From NCBI GenBank assembly GCA_001604275.1, contig LVBD01000003.1, forward strand, positions 1 through 64,000: a stretch of DNA of 64,000 nt. Direction: 5' to 3'. A program made the translations under genes and the position numbers. The notes beneath the pieces were generated by a model that saw only the letters and a list, made by a program, of their open reading frames with translations, searched no databases and was not told the DNA's origin. Positions 39,237-48,867 of this stretch are shown here, in pieces; the first letter of the stretch is position 1; each line of letters begins with the position of its first letter. Source of the DNA: Spirochaetales bacterium Spiro_02 (GTDB taxonomy: Bacteria; Spirochaetota; Spirochaetia; Sphaerochaetales; Sphaerochaetaceae).

Positions 39237-41000
39237 CTATTCCAGCTGCTGCTTGCTGGCTACGATCTCCTGCACCTGCTTGATGAACTCGCCGGTGGAG
39301 ACGGTGGACTGCTTGCCGGTACGGGTACGCACCGCCACCAGATCTCCGGAAGCCTCCTTCTCGCCGATGACCAGCATGTACGGAGTCTTCAGCTTCTGGG
39401 CGTTGCGGATCTTCGCGTTCATCCGGTCGTCTCCCAGATCGCTGCTGACCCGCAGTCCGGCCTGACGCAGACGTCCCTCCAGCTGTTTGGCATAGTCGAA
39501 ATACGCCTCGCCGACAGGGATGATCTTGACCTGTTCGGGAGCGAGCCAAGGAGGGAACGCGCCGGCATAGTGCTCGACGAGCACTCCGAAGAACCGTTCG
39601 ATCGAACCGAGTAGGGCACGGTGGATCATATACGGACGCTTCTCGACGCCGTCCTTGTCTACGAACGTCAGCTTGAAGCGTTCGGGCATGTTGAAGTCAA
39701 ACTGGACCGTGGAAAGCTGCCATTCGCGGCCGATCGCGTCCTTGATCTTCAAGTCGATCTTCGGCCCGTAGAATGCACCACCGCCATTGTCGACCTCATA
39801 GTCCAACCCTTCGGCCTCGATCGCCTTGCGAAGCGCCTCGGTAGCGGCATCCCACCGCTCCTGCTCGCCGACGGCTTTCTCAGGACGGGTGGACAGATAC
39901 GCCTTGATCTCCTGGAACCCGAACGAATGGAGCATGTAGAGCGAGAAACGGAGCACCTCACGGATTTCGCCGTCCATCTGGTCGGGAGTGACGAACAGGT
40001 GGGCGTCATCCTGGGTGAACCCGCGCACCCGCATCAGACCATGCAACGCACCCGCCTTCTCGTACCGGTACACGGTGCCGAGCTCGCACCAGCGGAACGG
40101 AAGATCGCGGTAGCTGCGCTTGCTGTTCTGGTAGATCATGATATGGAACGGACAGTTCATCGGCTTGACATAGTAGTCCATGTTGTCCATTTCCATCGGC
40201 GGATACATGCTGTCCTTGTAGAAACCGAGATGGCCGCTGGTCTCCCAGAGCCACGACTTGCCGACATGGGGGGTATAGACGATCTCGTAGCCGTTCTTGT
40301 AATGTTCCTCGCGCCAGAAGTTCTCGATCTGCTGACGGATGCGCGCACCCCGCGGATGCCAGTACACCAACCCCGGACCGGCCTCCTCATGAAGGCTGAA
40401 CAGATCCAGCTCCTTTCCGAGCTTGCGATGGTCGCGTTTCTCGATATCGGCCAGATGCTCCATGTACAGGCGAAGTTCCTTGGCGTTGTTCCATGCGGTC
40501 CCGTAAATACGGGTCAGCATGGGGTTGGTCTCCTTGCCCCGCCAGTAGGCGCCTGCGATGCTCAACAGCTTGAACGCATCGGCATGCAGTTCCTTGGTCG
40601 ATTCGACATGCGGGCCACGGCACAAGTCGGTGAACCCACCCTGGTTGTACAGAGAAACTTCCTCATCCTCAGGAATCGCATCGAGCAGCTCGAGCTTGTA
40701 TTTCTGATCGGAGAAACGCTTGCGGGCTTCGTCGCGGCTGACGACGGTCCGGACGAACTTCTTGTCCTGGCCGATGATCTTCTTCATACGCTCGGTAATC
40801 TCATCCAAGTCTTCGTTGGTAAGCTGCCGGGGCAGGTCGAAATCATAATAGAACCCGTTCTCGATGGCGGGCCCGATAGCGATCTGGGCGGTAGGGAACA
40901 TCTCCAGCACAGCCTCCGCCATGACGTGGGCCATGGAGTGGCGGACTTTGGCAAGCTGTTCCTGCGCCTTGCGCTCTTTCTCAGTCAATTGTTCAGACAT
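39237..41000 (-). CDS. thrS: Threonyl-tRNA synthetase, TGS-less form
   Basis: A 587-residue class II synthetase that charges tRNA-Thr. The protein begins almost directly with the editing domain (RHSMAHVMAE, the HxxxH site; DLCRGPHV supplies the Cys and His), followed by the catalytic core with PMNCPFHIMIY, LMRVRGFTQDDAHLF and HRALLGSIERFFGVLVEH, and the anticodon-binding domain. The N-terminal TGS domain of the 640-residue form is absent. A T-box leader precedes it, with about 165 bases between its T run and the ATG. The start has GAGAGG upstream. Confidence 0.97.
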   Translation of the reverse strand: MSEQLTEKERKAQEQLAKVRHSMAHVMAEAVLEMFPTAQIAIGPAIENGFYYDFDLPRQLTNEDLDEITERMKKIIGQDKKFVRTVVSRDEARKRFSDQKYKLELLDAIPEDEEVSLYNQGGFTDLCRGPHVESTKELHADAFKLLSIAGAYWRGKETNPMLTRIYGTAWNNAKELRLYMEHLADIEKRDHRKLGKELDLFSLHEEAGPGLVYWHPRGARIRQQIENFWREEHYKNGYEIVYTPHVGKSWLWETSGHLGFYKDSMYPPMEMDNMDYYVKPMNCPFHIMIYQNSKRSYRDLPFRWCELGTVYRYEKAGALHGLMRVRGFTQDDAHLFVTPDQMDGEIREVLRFSLYMLHSFGFQEIKAYLSTRPEKAVGEQERWDAATEALRKAIEAEGLDYEVDNGGGAFYGPKIDLKIKDAIGREWQLSTVQFDFNMPERFKLTFVDKDGVEKRPYMIHRALLGSIERFFGVLVEHYAGAFPPWLAPEQVKIIPVGEAYFDYAKQLEGRLRQAGLRVSSDLGDDRMNAKIRNAQKLKTPYMLVIGEKEASGDLVAVRTRTGKQSTVSTGEFIKQVQEIVASKQQLE

Positions 41001-41164
41001 ATCACACCTCTCTTCCGTACCGCGCTACGAACCTACGCCGTCCCTATGCTGCAGCCGGATATTGATCATTCCGTCCGCGTCATCCTCCCCCGTACGCCTC
41101 GCATAGACTTCATGCGATCATGCTACGCAGGCCTGGCACGGAACCGAATCCTACCTATGCTAAC

Positions 41165-41533
41165 AAAAAGCCTTCGTGTTCCAGCCTCTGCCGGTTCCAA
41201 GCAACCCACCGATCCTGCAAAGAATCGGTTGCTTCCATCCGGCAAGGACGAGAACATGAAGGCTCATGTTTCCGCGGTTCCACCTTGCTTCCCCTTCCGC
41301 TCTGTATCGCGGAGAAGGACGCTCATTGACCCGTAACGCCGGGTTCTGCGGCGACTCGTAGTGGGCGCCTGCATCCTGACGGAGACGGCAAACGCTGTTC
41401 AGAGCGCGGCTCGGAAGGGGTTTTCATCGGGGGATACCGGGCGCCTTCCACCCACCGAAGCCTGTTTCCAAGCGACGGGGACGCCCTCTCTGCGATATCC
41501 GAATCCGACTACTCGTCTTCGTCACAGCCGATA
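41165..41533 (-). ncRNA. T-box riboswitch upstream of thrS
   Basis: On the minus strand the near-invariant T-box core AAGGTGGAACCGCGGA occurs at 41286-41271. Upstream is a stem I-like region with CAGAGAGGGCG and GGTGGGTGGAAGGCGCC. A candidate threonine specifier ACC lies at 41421-41419 in GAAAACCCC. Downstream, GCCTTCATGTTC (41263-41252) can pair with GAACACGAAGGC (41181-41170), followed by five T (41169-41165), forming a long terminator with an inner GC-rich hairpin. Uncharged tRNA-Thr would favour read-through. Confidence 0.88.
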
Positions 41534-41538
41534 GGCAT

Positions 41539-41544
41539 AGTATA
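41539..41544 (-). promoter_or_regulatory. -10 box of the T-box/thrS transcript
   Basis: TATACT on the minus strand lies about 7 bases before the expected 5' end of the leader RNA. No convincing -35 is visible. A T run just upstream (about 41548-41554) could also serve as the end of the ABC operon transcript. Confidence 0.4.
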
Positions 41545-41585
41545 GTGAAAAAAACAGGGAGAGGGAAGAGCCGGTCCGACCGATA

Positions 41586-42698
41586 TTACGTCACCGGCAG
41601 AAACACACAGTTCGCAGCCTCAATGACCAATGAAACCCGACTTCCTTCGCGGCAGATGTCCATGCCGTTGCGATAGGGAACGGACGCTTTCACCATGGAA
41701 CCGTCGGCGAGACGTACTTGGTACTCGACATCGCTCCCGCCGAAAATCGCGGAAATCACCACCGCTCGGATCCCCTTTTCCGCACGATCCGCGAACTCGA
41801 CGCCGACGCTCTCGGGCCGGACGATCAGAGCTGCCACATCTCCCTTGCGCAACGGAGTGCATTCCCCGTCAGATACTGCGCAACGCGCTGTCAATGTCCC
41901 TCCTTCGGGAATCGCGGCAGTCACATTCACATCATCCACCGCCACGACAGGAAGTTTGACGATATTCGCCTGGCCGATGAAATCCGCCACGAACAGGGAA
42001 CGGGGGGCGTTATACAGATCAAACGGAGTACCGACCTGTTCCACCTTTCCCCTATTCATTACGACGATCCTATCGGCCATGGTCAAGGCTTCCGCCTGGT
42101 CATGGGTAACATACATGCAGGTGATACCGAGGTGTTTCTGAAGCTTACGGATTTCCGTCCTCATATGCAGACGCAACTTCGCATCGAGATTGGACAGCGG
42201 TTCGTCCATCAACAGCAATGACGGCTCCATTACGATTACACGGGCGAGTGCGACTCGTTGCTGCTCACCTCCGGAAAGCTGATTCGGGAATTTATCGCCG
42301 GAACCGGACAATCCGACCAATTCCAGGGCGGCGGACACCTTGTTCCTGATAGCTTCGACGCCCTCTCCCCTCGCCTTCAGTCCATAGGATACATTCTTGA
42401 ACACACTCATGTGGGGAAACAACGCATAATTCTGAAACACGAAACCGATGCCCCGTTTGTTCACGGGCACCGTCGTCATGTCCTTGCCCTGGATCCGGAT
42501 AGCGCCGGAGGAAGGGGTTTCGAAACCAGCCACCATGCGAAGCGTCGTCGTCTTGCCACAGCCGGACGGTCCGAGGAACACGACCATCTCGCCTTGACGA
42601 ACCTGAAGGTTCACATTGTCGACGGCGCGGAACTCTCCCCGGTCCTTCGCAAAGATTTTCGTAACGTCTGACAATTCTAGCGCAAATTCACTACTCAT
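41586..42698 (-). CDS. ABC transporter ATP-binding protein (Fe3+/spermidine/phosphonate class)
   Basis: A 370-residue ATPase. Walker A is GPSGCGKTT, the signature LSGGEQQRVALAR, Walker B LLLMDEPLSNLD and the H-loop YVTHDQAEA. A C-terminal TOBE domain follows (residues about 240-370). The ATG at 42698 overlaps the permease stop by eight bases, so the two are coupled. It is the last gene of a six-gene operon that also encodes another ATPase of the same class. Confidence 0.9.
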   Translation of the reverse strand: MSSEFALELSDVTKIFAKDRGEFRAVDNVNLQVRQGEMVVFLGPSGCGKTTTLRMVAGFETPSSGAIRIQGKDMTTVPVNKRGIGFVFQNYALFPHMSVFKNVSYGLKARGEGVEAIRNKVSAALELVGLSGSGDKFPNQLSGGEQQRVALARVIVMEPSLLLMDEPLSNLDAKLRLHMRTEIRKLQKHLGITCMYVTHDQAEALTMADRIVVMNRGKVEQVGTPFDLYNAPRSLFVADFIGQANIVKLPVVAVDDVNVTAAIPEGGTLTARCAVSDGECTPLRKGDVAALIVRPESVGVEFADRAEKGIRAVVISAIFGGSDVEYQVRLADGSMVKASVPYRNGMDICREGSRVSLVIEAANCVFLPVT

Positions 42699-44400
42699 GA
42701 TGGGCAACCTCCCGGACACTCTGATGGAATTTCATGGAGCTGAGCTTGATCAAGCCCCGCATTATGGCATCCCCGGCAAATACGATCAGGATCAGCACGA
42801 TCGAAAAGGCGGACGCCTGGGAAAACTGCAGTTCGGTCATGCTCTCCAGAATCCTCGTCGTGAGCAACGTCCAATGGACTGATACAAGGAAAATGGTGGC
42901 GCTGATGGCGGTCATGCAGTGGATGAAAAGATACCTCGTACCGGACAGAACCGCCGGCATGATCAACGGAATCGTCACATGGGTGAACGTCCTGACAGAT
43001 CCGGCGCCGAGGCTCAGCGAGGCTTCTTCCAAGGCAGGATCGATCTGCTCCAAGGAAGCGGAAACCGCCCGGATACCGGTAGCATAGTAACGGAACACAT
43101 AGGCCGCGACGAGAATCGTCATAGTGCCAGTTAATAACAACGGGCGTTGGTTGAAAGCGATTATATAGGCGATACCGACAACAGTTCCGGGCAACGCATA
43201 GTTGAGAAGACTGCCGAATTCAAAGAATCGCTTGCCGGGAAATGTCTTCCGCTGTGTTACATACCCGATGACAATGCCGAGGATCGAACCGAGGACCGTT
43301 GAGACCAAGGCTATAGCCAATGTATCCAAGATGGCTTTCTTGCCATGCTGGAACACATATGCGTAATGCTCCCAAGTAAACGTATTGTTGACACTCCAAA
43401 CTTTGACGAACGATCCCCACAGGATGATTGCATAGAGATAGATGACAAAGGCCGACACGATGGTGCAGACGATGCCGATGATGACGGACAAAGAAACGGG
43501 CAACCCTGAGAACACGGTCCTGGCACCGCTTTTCCCCGTAACCGAGACGAAGCTTTTCCGTCCCAATACCAATCGTTGCATCAGGAATACGATCAAAGCT
43601 GGGACGAGCAAAAGGAAAGAAAGGGAGGCCCCTCCTTTGAGATCGAACAGACCGGTAATGAGCAGATAGGCCTCGGTAGGCAGCACAGGAAAGGAATGTC
43701 CGCCGAGAATCAGCGGCGTAGCGAAATCGGCAAGACTCGCACCGAAGACAAGCAAGAATGAATTGGCGATTCCGGGAAGGGAAAGTGGTACCGTGACCGT
43801 CCTGAACAGCCGCCATTTCGTCGAGCCCAACGACAGAGCCGCGTCATCGAGATTCGCACTCATCGTATTGAGAATGGCCTCGATGACCATGAACGCGATA
43901 GGGAAATACGTCAGGGTCTCAGACAGCCAAGTCCCCCAAAAGCCGTAGATGGTGAAATTTTCTATGCCGAACAGCTGAAGTAGCATGCCGTTCGGACCCA
44001 AGGCAAGCGTCAAAGAGATACTACTGGTGAACGGTGGGGAGATCAGCGGAAGAATCGTAATGGCGGACAGAATGTTCTTTCCCCACCGTGGCAAAGTGGT
44101 CCGTGTCACCGCCAATGCAAAAATATACCCAAGGACCGTGCCGGATATTCCCACTGTAGTCGCCAGCAACAGGCTTCCATATAACGCCCGTATGTTGTAG
44201 CTCGTCTTCATGACCGCCGCAAGATTGGCGAAAGAAGGCTTGCCGTCCACCACGAACGCCGCAAGAAGCAACCTGAACACCGGAAGGAATATGAATATTC
44301 CGAACAACACCCAGATGATGACAAGCGTAGAAAACAACGCAGGATCCTTTTTTAGCAGGACGAACCGTTGCTTCTTCATGCCGCGATATCCTTCAGCCAT
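42691..44400 (-). CDS. ABC transporter permease, fused two-domain (FbpB/PhnU type)
   Basis: A 569-residue inner-membrane protein with two homologous permease halves and about 12 membrane segments. EAA loops appear twice: LDDAALSLGSTKWRLFRTV and LEEASLSLGAGSVRTFTHV. Such fused permeases serve Fe3+, aminoethylphosphonate or sugar-phosphate importers. The ATG at 44400 is preferred because AAAGGGGGG is well placed before it. It follows the binding-protein gene. Confidence 0.9.
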   Translation of the reverse strand: MAEGYRGMKKQRFVLLKKDPALFSTLVIIWVLFGIFIFLPVFRLLLAAFVVDGKPSFANLAAVMKTSYNIRALYGSLLLATTVGISGTVLGYIFALAVTRTTLPRWGKNILSAITILPLISPPFTSSISLTLALGPNGMLLQLFGIENFTIYGFWGTWLSETLTYFPIAFMVIEAILNTMSANLDDAALSLGSTKWRLFRTVTVPLSLPGIANSFLLVFGASLADFATPLILGGHSFPVLPTEAYLLITGLFDLKGGASLSFLLLVPALIVFLMQRLVLGRKSFVSVTGKSGARTVFSGLPVSLSVIIGIVCTIVSAFVIYLYAIILWGSFVKVWSVNNTFTWEHYAYVFQHGKKAILDTLAIALVSTVLGSILGIVIGYVTQRKTFPGKRFFEFGSLLNYALPGTVVGIAYIIAFNQRPLLLTGTMTILVAAYVFRYYATGIRAVSASLEQIDPALEEASLSLGAGSVRTFTHVTIPLIMPAVLSGTRYLFIHCMTAISATIFLVSVHWTLLTTRILESMTELQFSQASAFSIVLILIVFAGDAIMRGLIKLSSMKFHQSVREVAHHE

Positions 44401-44490
44401 GACACCCCCCTTTCCCTTTGGATAACGAACAGACACATACGGATGCGCCGTGGCTCGACCACGGACGCATCCGCCGAAAGAACCGACGTG

Positions 44491-45525
44491 CTATTGCTGG
44501 ATGACTTCGGCGACCCAGCGGTTGACATACTCGGCCCGTTTCTCGCCTTTCCACTCAGCTTCCGCCTCGATCAGGTTCACCTGGGTCATATCAAGGGCGG
44601 GATTGGTGACTTTCACGTCAGGCCTGGTCGGAATGTAGTTGATCGAATCGGCGACCATCACTTCGCCAAGCCTCTTGGAAGCAGCCCAGTCCATCAGGGT
44701 CTTCGCAGCCTCGAGGTTTTTCGCCCCGTTGATGATTCCGGCGGCTTCGACGCCATACGTCACTCCTTCCACAGGATAAGAGACAGTCAGAGGATACCCT
44801 TGCTGCTGGATGTCCAGTGCATCGACGATATAGAACACGCCGGAAGCGGCCTGTCCGGTAGCGATCGGCATCGCTCCGCCTGCACCGCTCTTCGTGTAGA
44901 GCTGCACATTGGAGTTCAACTTCTTCTGGTATGCGAACGCCTCGTCTTCACCCATGATCTTCACCAATGTATAGATACGTTCCGTCGCAGTTCCAGATGT
45001 CCGTGCGTCGGCCATCTGCAAACCGTTCCTGTAGGCGGGATCAAGCAGATCATACCAGCTGGTCGGAGCCTTCAGTCCGTTTTTCGCAAGAAAATCGTCG
45101 TTGGTAAGGAAACACAGGGGAATGATCCCGATACCCGTCCAATACCCTTGTGCGGAACGATACTTGGCAGGAACCTTGTCGGCCTCCGCCGGAACATACG
45201 TGGCGAACACCCCTTCCAGGACACCGGCTTCATACGTGTCCGATGGACCGCCCCACAGGCAATCGACCTGAGGATTGCCTTTCTCCGCGATCAAGCGGGC
45301 AAGCGCTTCTCCGGAGGAAAGTCGGACAAAGTTCACTTTGATTCCGGTATCGGCGGTAAAAGCTTCGAAGACCTTCGTCGCATACTTCTCTGGCATGATC
45401 GAATAGACGTTGACCGTTCCGCCGACAGTACCGGCAACCGTAGGTTCCTTCGCTCCCGAAGAGAAAGCGGAAGCGAGGACGAGACACGAAAGCACACATA
45501 CCATGACGAACATTTTCTTCTTCAT
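44491..45525 (-). CDS. ABC transporter periplasmic substrate-binding protein (AfuA/FutA-like class)
   Basis: A 344-residue binding protein with a signal peptide (MKKKMFVMVCVLSCLVLASAFSS). The mature part has the family start GGTVNVYSIMPEKYATKVFEAF and motifs VDCLWGGPSDTYEAG and TGIGIIPLCFLTND. GGAGG lies 5 bases before the ATG at 45525. Members of this class bind Fe3+, sugar phosphates or phosphonates; adjacency to a two-component system recalls phosphorylated-sugar or tricarboxylate sensing systems, but the ligand cannot be told. Confidence 0.88.
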   Translation of the reverse strand: MKKKMFVMVCVLSCLVLASAFSSGAKEPTVAGTVGGTVNVYSIMPEKYATKVFEAFTADTGIKVNFVRLSSGEALARLIAEKGNPQVDCLWGGPSDTYEAGVLEGVFATYVPAEADKVPAKYRSAQGYWTGIGIIPLCFLTNDDFLAKNGLKAPTSWYDLLDPAYRNGLQMADARTSGTATERIYTLVKIMGEDEAFAYQKKLNSNVQLYTKSGAGGAMPIATGQAASGVFYIVDALDIQQQGYPLTVSYPVEGVTYGVEAAGIINGAKNLEAAKTLMDWAASKRLGEVMVADSINYIPTRPDVKVTNPALDMTQVNLIEAEAEWKGEKRAEYVNRWVAEVIQQ

Positions 45526-45626
45526 GGGAACCTCCTTGCGGGTGGACTTCCAATGGTTCGGGACATAGCCCCTCCACCCGAAGAAAGTGTAGTATGGATG
45601 CCGCACCCCCGCAAGTTACAATACGG

Positions 45627-46349
45627 TTACAGTGCGGAACCATCCTCCGAAGGCCGAACGGATGTATCGGTGAGGATGTAGCCGAAACCCCATTTCGTGA
45701 GCAGGTACCGAGGGTTCGCAGGATCCTGTTCAAGCTTTTTCCGCAACCGGCAGATATTGACTTTGATCATCTCCACGGCACTCTCCCGTTCCTTCGTCGA
45801 GTTCCAGACTTCCTGCAACAAGGTTTCTGTGCTTACTGGGACATGGGCGTGCCTCGCAAGGATTTCAACGATCCTATATTCCGTCGGAGTCAGGCTGACA
45901 GGGACCGAACCGATGGCGACCTCCTGCCCGGAAAAATCCACTTTCAGATCCCCGAGGACAATTTCTTCAGGAAGCTGGGCACGGGGAGAAGTGCGATGGA
46001 TGACCTTCTGGACCCGCAGGACCAGTTCCTTGTAGTTGAATGGCTTGGCGACATAGTCCTCCGCTCCGAGCTCCAACCCCTTGATGACCTGATAGTCCTT
46101 GTCGTACGAACTGAGCACGATGAACGGAATCCCCTCCTTGGTCAGCTCCCGGCACACATCATATCCGCTTTTTCCCGGCAAGCCGATATCAAGGACGACT
46201 ATATCGGGCCGCCATGCGCCGCAATGATCCAGGACTGTATCTCCACGGCTTTCCGTGTGGACCTCGTATCCGGCCTCTTCCATGATAAACCGAAGCATCT
46301 CGCAAATAGCAGGTTCATCATCGACGATCAGGACTTTCCATGCATTCAT
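45627..46349 (-). CDS. Response regulator, OmpR/KdpE family
   Basis: A 240-residue regulator. The receiver domain has VLIVDDEPAIC, the phospho-accepting Asp in IVVLDIGLPG, and AEDYVAKPF with the conserved Lys. The C-terminal winged helix (SLTPTEYRIVEILARH ... LTKWGFGYIL) binds DNA. Its ATG overlaps the kinase stop by four bases. It most likely controls the ABC genes within its own operon. Confidence 0.93.
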   Translation of the reverse strand: MNAWKVLIVDDEPAICEMLRFIMEEAGYEVHTESRGDTVLDHCGAWRPDIVVLDIGLPGKSGYDVCRELTKEGIPFIVLSSYDKDYQVIKGLELGAEDYVAKPFNYKELVLRVQKVIHRTSPRAQLPEEIVLGDLKVDFSGQEVAIGSVPVSLTPTEYRIVEILARHAHVPVSTETLLQEVWNSTKERESAVEMIKVNICRLRKKLEQDPANPRYLLTKWGFGYILTDTSVRPSEDGSAL

Positions 46350-47566
46350 CGTATCGCCTCCGAGGGAAGACTGAAAGACACGATGGTTCCATGGCCGTCG
46401 GTTCCGGAAATACAGACGCTTCCTCCAAGTTTGCCGACCATCACCTTCACGATCGCCAGGCCCAGTCCGAATCCATCTCGTTTCTGCCGGATATCGGCTG
46501 CTTCCTGATAATACTCATGAAACAGGATATCTCTCCCCTCTCCCATCAGACCGGTACCGTCATCGGATACTGAAACAATGACTTGATCATCATCCTGCGA
46601 CGCGGAGATGAGAATATGTCCCCCTGCGTCCAGATGCTTCGCAGCATTGTGGACGAGATTCGTCAAAACCTGCCTGACCCAGACTTCATCGGTAACCGGT
46701 TGAGAAAGCAATGCAGGAAACGCGCAGGAAATCGACTGGCCATGGATGGACAGCATCGGTGAGAACGTCTCGGCCACTTCCGTGGCTATCGCCTTCAGAT
46801 CGACCTTCTCTTCGAGCGACGGCTTCCAACCAGAATTAATTTTCAATCGAGAAAGAAGATTTTCTGAAAAACCGATCAGACGCCGCGTGTTGATCGCCAA
46901 CGATTCCAAGAATCGTTTCTGGGTTTCATTCAAAGGTCCCGGGTGTTCGCCCAGCAACAGCTCTTCGGTAGTCTGCATCACCGACAAAGGGGTCCTGATC
47001 TCGTGGGCGAGCAGGCCGAGCAACGCCAGACGGTCCCCACCGGCAAGACCTTCGGAGGCTTCACGCCGGAACGTCCGACCAGGAAATCTCCAGCGGGAAG
47101 CGGATAGCCAGGCAAGTCCTCCTATGACAAACAGCGGGAAAAGTATCAGAAAATCGCCTCCCAGCATTCGATGGACGAAGACTGCCGTAAGTATTTCTAC
47201 GGCAGACAGGGCGAGGACGACAAAACGGTTCGTTTCGTCGTCATACAAACCGGACTCCAGCATGATCCAAGCTGCGATCATGAGGAGGGAGACCGAATGC
47301 CAACGGGAGCCGAACGAACCACAGGCGACCGGAAGCACCCCCAAAGCAGCGCCGGAGCAAATGGAGAATATCGTTTCCGAGATACATCTCAGAATAGGCA
47401 TCGCAAACTTCGTCAGTGAAGATTGCCTCGCAGCGAATCGGACAAGAAGACCAAGAATCATACCGAACCAGATACTGATATGGAACGGATGGAACGGACC
47501 GAATACCGCTCCGAACAGCAGGGAGGCCGCAAGGACAAGACAGATTCTGAACACGAATCGCTTCAT
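46346..47566 (-). CDS. Membrane sensor histidine kinase
   Basis: A 406-residue kinase. Residues about 1-180 hold several membrane segments with little periplasmic sequence (FGAVFGPFHPFHISIWFGMILGLL, DFLILFPLFVIGGLAWL). The phospho-accepting H-box is LLAHEIRTPLSVMQTTEELL; the ATPase part has VLTNLVHNAAKH (N), SVSDDGTGLMGE (G1) and DGFGLGLAIVK (G2). Having few external loops, it may sense membrane state or transporter activity rather than bind a ligand directly. Coupled by ATGA overlaps on both sides. Confidence 0.92.
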   Translation of the reverse strand: MKRFVFRICLVLAASLLFGAVFGPFHPFHISIWFGMILGLLVRFAARQSSLTKFAMPILRCISETIFSICSGAALGVLPVACGSFGSRWHSVSLLMIAAWIMLESGLYDDETNRFVVLALSAVEILTAVFVHRMLGGDFLILFPLFVIGGLAWLSASRWRFPGRTFRREASEGLAGGDRLALLGLLAHEIRTPLSVMQTTEELLLGEHPGPLNETQKRFLESLAINTRRLIGFSENLLSRLKINSGWKPSLEEKVDLKAIATEVAETFSPMLSIHGQSISCAFPALLSQPVTDEVWVRQVLTNLVHNAAKHLDAGGHILISASQDDDQVIVSVSDDGTGLMGEGRDILFHEYYQEAADIRQKRDGFGLGLAIVKVMVGKLGGSVCISGTDGHGTIVSFSLPSEAIR

Positions 47567-48762
47567 GGCATATCCCTTGTCACGAATATACGTACGGAAT
47601 CGGGATGGAACGAGAGCCCGACCAAATCACCTCTCCGGATGCGGGGAATGTCACCGGGAACCGCCGGCGCGATAGCCCGGATATCGACGTTGCCTATTTG
47701 CACTGAATATTCCAAGGTAGATCCGTCGAACGCCCTGTCGATGACAACCCCGATCGCCTCGATCCGTCCATCATGGAATGCGAATTTCCTTGTCTTGGCA
47801 GTCGGAAGAATATCCAACGATATCCGGAAAGCGGTCGCGGGGATAGAAACGATAGCTGCGTCCCCTTCTTGAGGAGTCCGATCGAACTGTGATCCGGGGA
47901 CAAGAAAATGGAAGGCATCGCCAGAGACCCAGACTGAACCGTCGGGTTCCTTTTCCAGAACGTTTCCGTCGAGGAAATTGGCGTTCTCGATAAAATCGGC
48001 GACGAACGGAGTGGCTGGCCTGGAGTATATCTCCTCAGGAGTCCCTACCTGAACGATCCTTCCCCGATCCATGACGATAACCCGATCGGGCAGCCCCAAC
48101 GCCTCAGACTGATCATGGGTGACATATACCATCGTAATCCCCAAAGCCTTCTGCATGCGACGCAGTTCGTTTCGGGTCCTGATGCGAAGCCGCATGTCAA
48201 GATTCGACAACGGCTCATCGAACAAGATCATCGAAGGCTTGAGGACAAGAGCTCGGGCGAGTGCCACCCGTTGTTGCTGTCCATCGGAGAGCTCCTCGGG
48301 AAATCGATTCTCCAAACCAAGCAGATTCAGCATCTGACATGCGAACAATACGTCATGCCTGATGGCGTCTTCCGGTTTCCGTTGGGCCTTCAGCCCATAT
48401 GCGATATTCCCGACCACGGTCAGATGAGGAAACAGGGCGTAGCTTTGGAATACCATGGGGATCCGTCGTCCTTCCGGCGAACATGCGGTCACATCCTTCC
48501 CATCGATCAGAATCGTTCCGCTTGTCGGCTTTTCGAAACCTGCGATCATCCGAAGTGTCGTCGTCTTACCGCAACCGGACGGACCGATGACCGTCACGAA
48601 CTCCCCCGAAAATATCTCCACCGACATGTCGACCACCGCGGGCACGACATCGGAGCCTCCGTCGCCATTGTGAAATTCCTTTGAGAGATGCAACAACTGT
48701 ACATACGGAACTGTGGAACCGATACCTGCATCGCCGGTCATCATCCCGGAAGCAATACCCAT
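47563..48762 (-). CDS. ABC transporter ATP-binding protein, second of the operon
   Basis: A 399-residue ATPase. Walker A is GPSGCGKTTTLRMIAG, the signature LSDGQQQRVALAR (aspartate in place of the common second glycine), Walker B MILFDEPLSNLD and the H-loop YVTHDQSEA. A TOBE domain with FEDFIENANFLDG-like entry follows. I use the ATG at 48762, which has GGGGGAGG upstream. It heads an operon that already has its own ATPase at the far end, so the complex may be a heterodimer, or one ATPase serves another importer. Confidence 0.9.
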   Translation of the reverse strand: MGIASGMMTGDAGIGSTVPYVQLLHLSKEFHNGDGGSDVVPAVVDMSVEIFSGEFVTVIGPSGCGKTTTLRMIAGFEKPTSGTILIDGKDVTACSPEGRRIPMVFQSYALFPHLTVVGNIAYGLKAQRKPEDAIRHDVLFACQMLNLLGLENRFPEELSDGQQQRVALARALVLKPSMILFDEPLSNLDMRLRIRTRNELRRMQKALGITMVYVTHDQSEALGLPDRVIVMDRGRIVQVGTPEEIYSRPATPFVADFIENANFLDGNVLEKEPDGSVWVSGDAFHFLVPGSQFDRTPQEGDAAIVSIPATAFRISLDILPTAKTRKFAFHDGRIEAIGVVIDRAFDGSTLEYSVQIGNVDIRAIAPAVPGDIPRIRRGDLVGLSFHPDSVRIFVTRDMP

Positions 48763-48788
48763 GGAGCCTCCCCCTATGTGCAAGCACA

Positions 48789-48817
48789 AGCCTACGGGAT
48801 GAGTCGTGAGGTGTCAA
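48789..48817 (-). promoter_or_regulatory. Promoter of the ATPase-kinase-regulator-importer operon
   Basis: TTGACA (48817-48812) and TAGGCT (48794-48789) are 17 bases apart on the minus strand and lie 26 bases before the start codon of the first ATPase. The -10 is poor, consistent with an activated promoter. Confidence 0.4.
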
Positions 48818-48867
48818 GTTCAAAAATGGAGCGGCCATCAAGGTCACGCATCCTCCGTCCTCATCCC

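Noticed and set aside
39621-41336. 571-codon plus-strand open frame opposite thrS
   Set aside because: Mirror of the thrS codon pattern; the minus strand encodes a full threonyl-tRNA synthetase and its T-box.
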